A stretch of 22,786 nt of DNA from the NCBI GenBank assembly GCA_002477565.1, contig DLQL01000018.1, positions 1 through 22,786 of the forward strand, written 5' to 3'. Below, one piece after another: positions 7,954 to 13,814 of this stretch. Numbering within the stretch: the first letter of the stretch is position 1; every line of letters begins with the position of its first letter. The notes under the pieces were generated by a model. The model ran no database searches and was not told where the DNA came from. It worked only from the letters and a program-made list of their open reading frames with translations. The stretch is from Flavobacteriaceae bacterium UBA7433 (GTDB lineage Bacteria; Bacteroidota; Bacteroidia; Flavobacteriales; Flavobacteriaceae). A program made the position numbers and the translations under genes.

Positions 7954-9102
7954 TCATGTATTTGAATACCCTACAATTACAATGTCTTTTGTATGATTTC
8001 CATCGATGTCTCCTATGGCAATATCTGCGTTGTTTATTCCTGTAATTGCTTCGGATATTTCTTCTGTAAAATTTCCATCACCATCATTACTATATAGCCG
8101 AGTATTTCTATGTGGAGTTGAATTTTCATAGCCTGAAAGCAACACGTCCATATCACCATCGTTGTCTGCATCAAAAAAATCAACAGTTCCTGCATTGCCC
8201 CCAATAAATGGTGTTCCTGCTGCCAATTCAAATGTACCGGTACCATCATTTAAATATAACTCCGCTTCTCTATCTGAACTTCCAAAGCGCCCATTAATCA
8301 ACAAATCTTGGTCGCCATCTCCATCCACATCAGCAAAATCTGCATCGCTATCTCTCATATCTGTAAACAAGGCTGAAGCGGTGGCATCTTCCGTAAAAAC
8401 ACCAGTGCCATCATTTGTGTAAAATTTTGTCATTTCTCCAGGACCGACAAATCCAGTTACTAATAGATCGACATCCCCATCACCATCTACATCTTCCACA
8501 TCTACATCGCCCTCGTTGGCCACTTCAAATGCAGGGCTTGCTGTAAAAATACCAAAGGCGCCTGTGCCATCATTTTTATAAACCACCGAAATCCTCGATA
8601 CTGCTTCCGAATTATATCCTGATATTATTACGTCTAGGTCAGTATCCCCATCCAAATCAGCAACCACAACATCGCCTAAACTAACACCTAAAAATGGAGT
8701 GCCAACGACAAGGGTAAAAGAACCTGAACCGTCATTAGTATACATATTTGCAATTTCATCATCATCATTTATCTTTCCGGTCAAAATAAGATCTACATCT
8801 CCATCTGCATCAAAATCTGCGAATGCTGCACTAGCGCTTTCAATACCTGGAAAAGGAGTTCCTACAACTAAAGTAAAATTTCCTGAACCATCGTTTGTAT
8901 ACAATTCGGTAATTCCTTGAAATCCCGAACCGCCTTGTTTCCCTGTATTAAAAAAGTCTAAATCTCCATCACCGTCTACATCAACAAGATGAGCAGAGCC
9001 ATCAGTTGTTCCTATAAAAGGTGTGTCAGTAGCTGCTGTAAAGTTTTGTGAAAACATTGTAGCGGCGTACAAAATGGTTAAAAGTGTAATTGCTTTTTTC
9101 AT
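7954..9102 (-). CDS. Secreted VCBS/FG-GAP repeat protein, cut short by a TGA before its sorting domain
   Basis: A 382-residue product with signal peptide MKKAITLLTILYAATMFSQ, then about seven repeats of ~55-60 residues. Each has a calcium-binding-like DxDGDGDxD loop followed by a [LM]YTNDGxGxF strand. The loops read DVDGDGDLD, DFDADGDVD, DLDGDTDLD, DVDGDGDVD, DVDGDGDQD, DADNDGDMD and a degenerate DIDGNHTKD. Such repeats build beta-propellers in cell-surface or secreted proteins. Translation ends at GYSNT, in the loop before the next repeat strand, which continues in frame beyond the stop together with a T9SS domain. The product as written could reach the periplasm but would not be secreted by T9SS. 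No role can be assigned. Confidence 0.8.
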   Translation of the reverse strand: MKKAITLLTILYAATMFSQNFTAATDTPFIGTTDGSAHLVDVDGDGDLDFFNTGKQGGSGFQGITELYTNDGSGNFTLVVGTPFPGIESASAAFADFDADGDVDLILTGKINDDDEIANMYTNDGSGSFTLVVGTPFLGVSLGDVVVADLDGDTDLDVIISGYNSEAVSRISVVYKNDGTGAFGIFTASPAFEVANEGDVDVEDVDGDGDVDLLVTGFVGPGEMTKFYTNDGTGVFTEDATASALFTDMRDSDADFADVDGDGDQDLLINGRFGSSDREAELYLNDGTGTFELAAGTPFIGGNAGTVDFFDADNDGDMDVLLSGYENSTPHRNTRLYSNDGDGNFTEEISEAITGINNADIAIGDIDGNHTKDIVIVGYSNT

Positions 9103-9167
9103 AGTTTTAGTATTGAGTTTGTAAATTATATTGTCCTATTGCCATTTTACAATCAAATTCAAAAGCA

Positions 9168-9702
9168 CTAACTTGCTATAAAATAGTCAGTTAAATTGGT
9201 TTTTGAGGTGCAATAAGCTGACTTAACAAGTGGGGGGTAAACAAATTGTGCAAAGTGTCTTCGAAAAGCAACTCCTTTCTCCAAGGCTGTATGAGAACCA
9301 TATTCTAAAGTTATTGTTGCTTTGTTGGTGCCGGGTTCAATTGTATGAGTGTTTGCTATTTTTGGCACTTTTGTTTTGTCACCATCATCTTTGTCAATGA
9401 ACACAGGGATAGGAAATATTAATAAAACGGATGGGACAACGGCATATTTCTAATATTGATTGTTTTTTAACTCTTACTGTTATTTATTTTTCTTTGCTGA
9501 TTTTAGGCAACAATTGATAAGTTGCGAGTCTAGTTTCTGAGTCATTCAAGCTACAATTAATTGATAAATGGATGCAAACAAATTCTTTAAATATTTCTTT
9601 GTTTGAATCGTTTTCAATCCATTCTGATAGGATGTTCAATTCATCAATACTAGCTGAATGGGATACGTATTTTACGATGGCAGTTTCAATTTCGGGGGTC
9701 AT
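9168..9702 (-). pseudogene. FecR-family anti-sigma factor, broken
   Basis: The N-terminal cytoplasmic part starts at ATG 9702 (MTPEIETAIVKYVSHSASIDELNILSEWIENDSNKEIFKEF), typical of flavobacterial FecR-type anti-sigma proteins. The frame ends at TAA 9484-9486 after KISKEK. Reading on gives ITVRVKKQSIL, then a +1 frame change at about 9450, then KYAVVPSVLLIFPIPVFI (membrane helix) and DKDDGD...HTIEPGTNKATITLEYGSHTALEKG, the start of the FecR periplasmic domain. Homology ends there and the frame closes at 9168. So there is one stop, one frameshift and a missing 3' two-thirds. FecR proteins hold ECF sigma factors inactive and pass signals from TonB receptors. The sigma gene at 9842 faces it divergently. 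Confidence 0.75.
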
Positions 9703-9713
9703 ATTTTCACGTG

Positions 9714-9739
9714 TTTGCTTTTGTATATAGCAAAGCAAA
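9714..9739. promoter_or_regulatory. Inverted repeat upstream of the fecR remnant
   Basis: TTTGCTTT 9714-9721 and AAAGCAAA 9732-9739 are perfect 8-base inverted copies with a 10-base spacer, just upstream of the fecR ATG at 9702 and in the gap shared with the sigma gene. It could be an operator or an mRNA leader hairpin. Position is the only support. Confidence 0.3.
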
Positions 9740-9841
9740 ATTTTAAAACCCTTGCTTTTTAATGCGTTTTTTTCATTTTTTTTTTATTGTATATTTAAGT
9801 AGTTAACATTTTATTTCATAGGTTTTCATAAGTTTTTATTG

Positions 9842-10378
9842 ATGTCTAAAAGGTTAAAAAAACAAAAGGATTTAATTTTTCGATTAAAAAATGGAGAAGA
9901 AGAAGCTTTCGTATTTTTAGTCAAAACCTATGAGGTATTACTTTTTAGTTATGCTGTAAGTTTGACAAATGACAGAGCTATGGCTAAAGATATAGTTCAA
10001 GACGTTTTTTTTGGCATATGGAAGGATCGAAAAAAACTCAATACGAGTTATTCTTTAAAAAATTTCATCTTTAAGATTGCTTACAACAAGTTTGTCAATC
10101 AGTACCATAAAAACAAAGCGATTTCTTCAATAGAACGTGTGTATGTAGAATCTCTAAATGAACTAGTAGATGAAGAAAATACCGACTTACTTAAGGAAAA
10201 AATAAAATCAGTTACTGAAGGCATTGGCAATTTGCCAAAAAAGTGCAAGGAGACATTCATGCTTAGTAAAAATCAAGGTCTTACAAATATTGAAATCGCA
10301 GAATACCTAGATGTTTCTGTTAAAACTGTCGAAGGGCATCTCACCAAAGCCTTTAAATTGTTGAGAACAAACAGTTGA
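9842..10378 (+). CDS. ECF-type RNA polymerase sigma factor
   Basis: A 178-residue sigma-70 family protein of the extracytoplasmic-function group common in Bacteroidota. Region 2 is visible as EAFVFLVKTYEVLLFSYAVSLTNDRAMAKDIVQDVFFGIWKDR, with the -10-binding and core-binding helices. Region 4 is LPKKCKETFMLSKNQGLTNIEIAEYLDVSVKTVEGHLTKAFKLLR, a helix-turn-helix. Start ATG 9842 was preferred over the TTG one codon earlier. It appears intact, but its divergent neighbour, the fecR-type anti-sigma gene, is broken, and no TonB receptor/SusD pair follows. Its target genes, if any, are elsewhere. Constitutive activity or loss of function are both possible. Confidence 0.9.
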   Translation: MSKRLKKQKDLIFRLKNGEEEAFVFLVKTYEVLLFSYAVSLTNDRAMAKDIVQDVFFGIWKDRKKLNTSYSLKNFIFKIAYNKFVNQYHKNKAISSIERVYVESLNELVDEENTDLLKEKIKSVTEGIGNLPKKCKETFMLSKNQGLTNIEIAEYLDVSVKTVEGHLTKAFKLLRTNS

Positions 10379-10732
10379 AGCCAAATTGAGAATATTTTGG
10401 TGCGAATGTTTGCGAATCCAAAGAGGGGATAAGGAGATGTTTCAGATCAGTTTTTAATGATTCCATGCTTTTTTAAAAGTACTGTTTTGCGTCTTGTTTA
10501 CATCCTTACTTGCTTTTCTTTCCATTATTTAGTAAACTATTTCAATGGGAACACCATTGCTTTAAGCAACAAGTGCGGCAAATGCATGCTTGCCTGTCCA
10601 TATGAAGAGTTAAATCAAAAGCAGGGACTTAAATGTTAATTTACAAATGCGTCAGTTTTACCGATACTTTTTAAAAACACCTGCACACATACCTGCCAGA
10701 TTGAATCATGGCAAAACGAAGTCCTAAAAACT
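10379..10732. other. Stretch with no confident gene after the sigma factor
   Basis: A 60-codon open frame at 10457-10639 contains NKCGKCMLACPYEELNQKQGLKC, with a CxxCxxxC arrangement, but it starts from an implausible hydrophobic stretch and no family is recognised; it may be debris or chance. At 10396-10422 there is a small nested structure: TTTGG, two copies of TGCGAAT exactly 10 bases apart, then CCAAA. Nothing else stands out before the terminator-like hairpin at 10733. Confidence 0.4.
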
Positions 10733-10769
10733 AAAAAACCACATAAATCATATGACTTATGCGGTTTTT
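10733..10769 (-). terminator. Long AT-rich hairpin, terminator of the tRNA-Arg transcript
   Basis: AAAAACC (10734-10740) pairs with GGTTTTT (10763-10769) and CATAA (10742-10746) with TTATG (10757-10761), with one A/C mismatch between the two stems; the loop itself contains the palindrome TCATATGA. Read on the minus strand, 25 bases after the tRNA, it ends in a run of T, as expected for an intrinsic terminator. It would also work on the plus strand. Confidence 0.75.
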
Positions 10770-10793
10770 GAGAGTTTTTATACTCATTAAAAG

Positions 10794-10867
10794 TGACCTC
10801 GACTGGATTCAAACCAGTAACCTCTTGAGCCGTAATCAAGTGCGCTATTCAGTTGCGCCACGAGGCC
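10794..10867 (-). tRNA. tRNA-Arg (anticodon ACG)
   Basis: On the minus strand the acceptor arms GGCCTCG and CGAGGTC pair (one G-U), followed by discriminator A. The D arm is GCGC/GCGC, the anticodon stem CTTGA/TCAAG encloses TTACGGC giving anticodon ACG, and the T arm ACTGG/CCAGT encloses TTTGAAT (T54-A58 region intact, TTTGA instead of TTCGA). Length is 74 bases and CCA is not encoded. ACG is normally deaminated to ICG by TadA and reads CGU/CGC/CGA. It stands alone, with a candidate promoter element upstream and a terminator hairpin downstream. Confidence 0.95.
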
Positions 10868-10880
10868 TTTTTAAAGGTTG

Positions 10881-10888
10881 CAAATATA
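10881..10888 (-). promoter_or_regulatory. Candidate -7 element for tRNA-Arg (TATATTTG)
   Basis: On the minus strand this reads TATATTTG, matching the Bacteroidota -7 consensus TAnnTTTG, and lies 13 bases before the tRNA 5' end. No clear TTG -33 element was found at the usual distance. Confidence 0.5.
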
Positions 10889-10929
10889 CAGATATATTGT
10901 GAATATAAAAGAAGATTCTCAAAAAAATA

Positions 10930-11166
10930 TCAGGAATTTAATTCTGATTTCAGTGCGTTTAAGATGGTTGTTGCTCTTTCCAAATCAGCGGCAAATATGT
11001 GCAATTCTACGCTGTCGCTCAAGGAACCAAAACCAGCCAGTTTTGCCGATTCGTTGTTGTTTTTGACAAAGAACGGAATTTCGGCATCGTTCAAGTCCAA
11101 TTGAAGTCTTTGGATTTCAATAAAAGAGCCCGTGTATAGTTTTAGGTGTCTGTTGGGAACTGTCAT
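10930..11166 (-). CDS. DUF2007-type small putative signal-transducing protein
   Basis: A 78-residue protein: an N-terminal LKLYTGSFIEIQRLQLDLNDAEIPFFVKN, then SVELHIFAADLERATTILNALKSE. This ferredoxin-like alpha/beta pattern (strand, helix covering 'LxxAGIPxxV', strand with 'VxVxxxDxxxAxxIL') is that of DUF2007, a family annotated as putative signal-transducing proteins of unknown mechanism. It begins 10 bases after the stop of the 51-residue protein at 11177-11332, so the two are probably co-transcribed. Start ATG 11166 gives the family's normal length. Moderately sure of the family; the role is not known. Confidence 0.75.
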   Translation of the reverse strand: MTVPNRHLKLYTGSFIEIQRLQLDLNDAEIPFFVKNNNESAKLAGFGSLSDSVELHIFAADLERATTILNALKSELNS

Positions 11167-11176
11167 AGGTTTGTAT

Positions 11177-11332
11177 TTAAGAGTCCAAGGCGTTTTTTGT
11201 GATGTAGGCCCTCCAGCCGATGATGGCCAATTGCCACTTTTTAGCTTTGCTCATGTCCAATTGTTTTTTGCCAAAAGAGGGGAGGAGCCATTTGTTAAGA
11301 GCTGCCATTGATCTGAAAAATTTTTTATACAT
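11177..11332 (-). CDS. 51-residue conserved small protein of Flavobacteriia
   Basis: Reads MYKKFFRSMAALNKWLLPS, then KQLDMSKAKKWQLAIIGWRAYITKNALDS and a TAA stop. The pattern 'KWLLPSxxKKxxDLxKAxKWQxAIIGWRxxITxxALD' resembles a very short flavobacterial protein that databases sometimes label 'SsrA-binding protein', though it is far too short to be SmpB. It is basic, with several aromatic residues and no membrane helix. It sits 10 bases upstream of the DUF2007 gene on the same strand and is divergent from the exchanger at 11453. Residues surviving with clear periodicity and the tight operon spacing favour a real gene. Function unknown. Confidence 0.72.
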   Translation of the reverse strand: MYKKFFRSMAALNKWLLPSFGKKQLDMSKAKKWQLAIIGWRAYITKNALDS

Positions 11333-11397
11333 GGTGTTTGGAATCAATACTTCCAAGTTACGAAAAAATAGTAGTTCTAAAAAAGAACTTTAAAAGG

Positions 11398-11427
11398 TTT
11401 GGGGATTTTTAATAAAAGGTATCTTTG
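11398..11427 (+). promoter_or_regulatory. Bacteroidota-type promoter for the exchanger gene
   Basis: TTTG at 11398-11401 and TATCTTTG at 11420-11427 match the -33 (TTTG/TTG) and -7 (TAnnTTTG) elements, with an 18-base spacer, slightly short of the usual 19-21. The ATG at 11453 is 25 bases downstream, leaving a short untranslated leader. Confidence 0.65.
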
Positions 11428-11452
11428 TAAGGCGCCAAATTGTAGTTTTTAA

Positions 11453-12388
11453 ATGGATTTGATCTTTATTATTGTAGGGTTTTTTTTGCTGATCTTAGGA
11501 GGAAATTGGTTGTTGAAGTCTGCCATTGGATTTTCATTGAGATTGCAAATCCCAAAAATTGTTGTTGGGATGACCGTTGTCTCCTTTGCGACATCTGCGC
11601 CTGAATTGATCGTCAGTTTAAAGGCCGCTTTGCAGGGGCATGCTGACTTGGCTTTGAGCAATGCAATCGGTTCCAATATCGCCAATCTCGGTTTGGTATT
11701 GGGGGTGACCGTCTTGTTGTCGACCATCAAGCTGTCCGATAGTTTTTACAAGACAGACATTCCAATTCTTTTTTTATCTTCCGCACTCTTGTATTTGTTT
11801 TTGATCTTTGACGGTGTTTTGCAGTCCTATGAGGGAGGTGTTTTATTTTTGTTGTTGTTGGTCTTTTTAATTTATCTGTTGAAGTTCCAAACCCAGGCCG
11901 TACACGACGAAATGCCAGAAGACGATGAAGAATTACCACTTTACCAAGGCCTTTTCTTTTTTGCTTTGGGGGCAGTAGGATTGTGGGGTGGATCTGAATT
12001 GTTGATCGATGGTGCGGTCGGTTTGGCCAATCAATTTCATGTCAGCGAACGCGTCATTGGCATTACCATTGTTTCGGTAGGAACAAGCATTCCAGAACTT
12101 TCGGCTTCTGTCATCGCAGTTTTGAAGAAAGAAAAAGCCATCTCTATTGGGAATTTGATAGGGTCAAATGTCTTCAATATTTTGGCAGTATTGGGATTGA
12201 CCGCTTTGGTATCCCCGATACAGGTAAGCGATTTGGATTTGATACAATACGACATCTATTGGATGTTGGCAGTAACTGTGCTTATTGTGCCTTTGAGCTA
12301 CTGGTTGCCAAACATGCAGTTCGCTAAAAAAGAAGGCGTTATTTTGCTTTTCTTTTACGCGTGTTTTATATACCAAATGCTTCAATAA
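11453..12388 (+). CDS. Calcium/sodium antiporter, YrbG-type CaCA family
   Basis: A 311-residue inner-membrane protein with about ten hydrophobic helices. The two internally homologous alpha repeats that form the ion pathway are evident: VGMTVVSFATSAPELIVSL with SNAIGSNIANLGLVLG in the first half, and IGITIVSVGTSIPELSASV with GNLIGSNVFNILAVLG in the second. Both carry the key acidic residue in the [SG]xPEL motif and the GSN motif. The acidic loop between halves (MPEDDEELP) is usual. This family exchanges Na+ for Ca2+ across the membrane. It has its own promoter and a candidate terminator after the stop, so is probably monocistronic. Confidence 0.92.
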   Translation: MDLIFIIVGFFLLILGGNWLLKSAIGFSLRLQIPKIVVGMTVVSFATSAPELIVSLKAALQGHADLALSNAIGSNIANLGLVLGVTVLLSTIKLSDSFYKTDIPILFLSSALLYLFLIFDGVLQSYEGGVLFLLLLVFLIYLLKFQTQAVHDEMPEDDEELPLYQGLFFFALGAVGLWGGSELLIDGAVGLANQFHVSERVIGITIVSVGTSIPELSASVIAVLKKEKAISIGNLIGSNVFNILAVLGLTALVSPIQVSDLDLIQYDIYWMLAVTVLIVPLSYWLPNMQFAKKEGVILLFFYACFIYQMLQ

Positions 12389-12434
12389 GACCAGACAAAA
12401 CACCTGTCATTTTACTTTTTCAAACATTTATTGG

Positions 12435-12470
12435 GGGGAGGGAGAGCTACAGGCCTTCCTTCGCTTTTTT
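12435..12470 (+). terminator. Candidate intrinsic terminator after the exchanger
   Basis: GGAGGG 12437-12442 can pair with CCTTCC 12454-12459 (one G-U), extendable outward by two G-U pairs, and is followed by CGC and six T's. It is oriented for the plus-strand gene ending at 12388. The loop of 11 bases is long, so confidence is moderate. Confidence 0.4.
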
Positions 12471-12487
12471 GCCCAAACACACCCAAA

Positions 12488-12520
12488 AAAAAACGTTCAA
12501 GAAAATCTTGAACGTTTTTT
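12488..12520 (-). terminator. Strong bidirectional terminator after glutamine synthetase
   Basis: AACGTTCAAGA 12492-12502 pairs perfectly with TCTTGAACGTT 12506-12516 around a 3-base AAA loop, flanked by an A-run on the left and a T-run on the right. It lies 20 bases beyond the glutamine synthetase stop and would terminate transcription from either side. Confidence 0.88.
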
Positions 12521-12540
12521 GAGATAGTAGGTTTTGTTGC

Positions 12541-13548
12541 TTATACTTTAGCAGTCTTAACCGTTTTGATGATTCTAGCAGCGATCTTGTACGGATCTCC
12601 GTTAGATGATGGACGACGGTCTTCCAACCATCCTTTCCAGCCTTTCTCTACAGTAATGATTGGGATGCGAATAGATGCACCACGATCAGAAATTCCAAAA
12701 GAGAATTCATCAATTGATTGTGTTTCGTGAGCTCCTGTCAAACGTTGGTCGTTGAAAGCACCGTATACTTCGATGTGTTCTTTGACTACCGGACGGAAAG
12801 CTTCACAAATCGTTTCGTAGGTTTCTTTAGAACCACACTCTCTCAAAACAGTATTTGAGAAGTTCGCGTGCATTCCTGAGCCATTCCAATCTGTATTTCC
12901 AAGAGGTTTTGGATGCCAAACGACTTCCAATCCGTATTGCTCACCGATTCTTTCCAAAAGGTAACGAGATACCCAGATTTCATCTCCTGCTTGTTTTGCT
13001 CCTTGTGCAAAACATTGGAATTCCCATTGTCCTGCTGCAACTTCAGCATTGATTCCTTCTACGTTGATTCCAGCTTCGATCAATACATCCAAGTGCTCTT
13101 CTACCATGTCTCTTGCAAAAGCGTTTTTCGCTCCTACAGAACAGTAAAATTGTCCTTGTGGTGTTTGGTCCTTTGGGAAACCAACAGGCAAGTTGGTTTC
13201 TACGTCGTACAAAAAGTACTCTTGTTCGAATCCAAACCAAAAATCATTGTCATCATCTTCGATGATCGCTCTACCATTTGTTTCGTGAGGTGTTCCATCA
13301 GCATTCAAAACTTCAGTCATCACCAAAAACCCATTGATTCTTTGAGGATCTGGGTAGATAGCTACAGGCTTTAGCAAACAGTCAGAATTTCTTCCTTCAG
13401 CTTGATTCGTTGAACTTCCATCAAAAGACCACATTGGGCAGTCTTCTAACTTTCCGCTAAAATCTTTTTCAATTTTAGTCTTGCTTCTTAAACTAGCAGT
13501 TGGCTGTGTACCGTCCAACCAAATGTACTCTAATTTAGATTTACTCAT
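12541..13548 (-). CDS. Glutamine synthetase, type II (eukaryotic-like) beta-grasp family
   Basis: A 335-residue enzyme making glutamine from glutamate, ammonia and ATP. The length is far below type I (~470) or type III (~720) and matches GSII. The N-terminal beta-grasp carries YIWLDGTQPTASLRSK and PMWSFDGSSTNQAEGRNSDCLLKP. The catalytic domain has GFEQEYFL, AAGQWEFQ, NTDWNGSGMHANFS (ATP region) and DRGASIRIP near the C-terminus. GSII is frequent in Flavobacteriia alongside or instead of other types. A TAnnTTTG element lies upstream at 13590-13597, with paired TACGTA sites further up, so expression may be nitrogen-controlled (inference). The strong hairpin at 12488-12520 ends the transcript. 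Confidence 0.93.
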   Translation of the reverse strand: MSKSKLEYIWLDGTQPTASLRSKTKIEKDFSGKLEDCPMWSFDGSSTNQAEGRNSDCLLKPVAIYPDPQRINGFLVMTEVLNADGTPHETNGRAIIEDDDNDFWFGFEQEYFLYDVETNLPVGFPKDQTPQGQFYCSVGAKNAFARDMVEEHLDVLIEAGINVEGINAEVAAGQWEFQCFAQGAKQAGDEIWVSRYLLERIGEQYGLEVVWHPKPLGNTDWNGSGMHANFSNTVLRECGSKETYETICEAFRPVVKEHIEVYGAFNDQRLTGAHETQSIDEFSFGISDRGASIRIPIITVEKGWKGWLEDRRPSSNGDPYKIAARIIKTVKTAKV

Positions 13549-13589
13549 GGGATTATAAATTTATAATTTGTTACAAAAAAAATATCTGC

Positions 13590-13597
13590 CAAAGATA
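13590..13597 (-). promoter_or_regulatory. Candidate -7 element of the glutamine synthetase gene (TATCTTTG)
   Basis: Reads TATCTTTG on the minus strand, a full match to TAnnTTTG, 41 bases before the ATG at 13548. No TTG -33 element is obvious at the right distance, which would fit a promoter that needs an activator. The leader also contains TTTGTTACAAA at 13567-13577, a small palindrome. Confidence 0.5.
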
Positions 13598-13628
13598 GGA
13601 TTTATTTTTAAAGAACTTCCTTTTTTTT

Positions 13629-13644
13629 TACGTAAAAATACGTA
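13629..13644. promoter_or_regulatory. Two TACGTA palindromes one helical turn apart
   Basis: TACGTA occurs at 13629-13634 and 13639-13644, start-to-start distance exactly 10 bases, separated by AAAA. Relative to the predicted glutamine synthetase start (near 13583) they lie roughly 45-60 bases upstream, a usual activator position. Both half-sites would face the same side of the helix. The binding protein is unknown. Confidence 0.4.
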
Positions 13645-13783
13645 GAGTTATCTTTTTTTTAAAATGACAAGTTTCATTCCTGTATATTTCCATATTTTTA
13701 ATTTTTTTGAAAGAAAATGTACATGTCGGACAAGGGCAGGTCAAACTTTGTTTTTTTCTGTTTTTTAATCGTTTGCAATTGGT

Positions 13784-13791
13784 TAACTTTG
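13784..13791 (+). promoter_or_regulatory. Candidate -7 element for purM (TAACTTTG)
   Basis: TAACTTTG matches the Bacteroidota -7 consensus exactly and lies 23 bases before the ATG at 13815. The region 19-21 bases upstream is T-rich without a clean TTG. It supports starting the gene at 13815 and not at the longer open frame beginning at 13707. Confidence 0.6.
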
Positions 13792-13814
13792 CACAACCAT
13801 TTCAAAGAAATTTT

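Noticed and set aside
10457..10639. 60-codon frame with a CxxCxxxC arrangement, possible small ferredoxin-like or zinc protein
   Set aside because: Only one cysteine group, an odd hydrophobic N-terminus and no recognised family; it lies in a region of gene debris, so it was mentioned but not called.
11373..11389. AGTTCT-AAAAA-AGAACT inverted repeat between the 51-residue gene and the exchanger
   Set aside because: Only 6 bases per arm with an A-run between them; likely enough by chance in AT-rich DNA, so not listed as a site.
12913..13374. A 153-codon plus-strand frame inside glutamine synthetase
   Set aside because: Antisense to a clear GSII gene, Phe/Ser/Cys-rich and without motifs.
13707..13814. 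N-terminal extension of purM by 36 codons
   Set aside because: The extra residues are low-complexity (LCFFLFF), overlap an exact TAnnTTTG element at 13784-13791, and the family starts near MSSEVSKRYSQRG.
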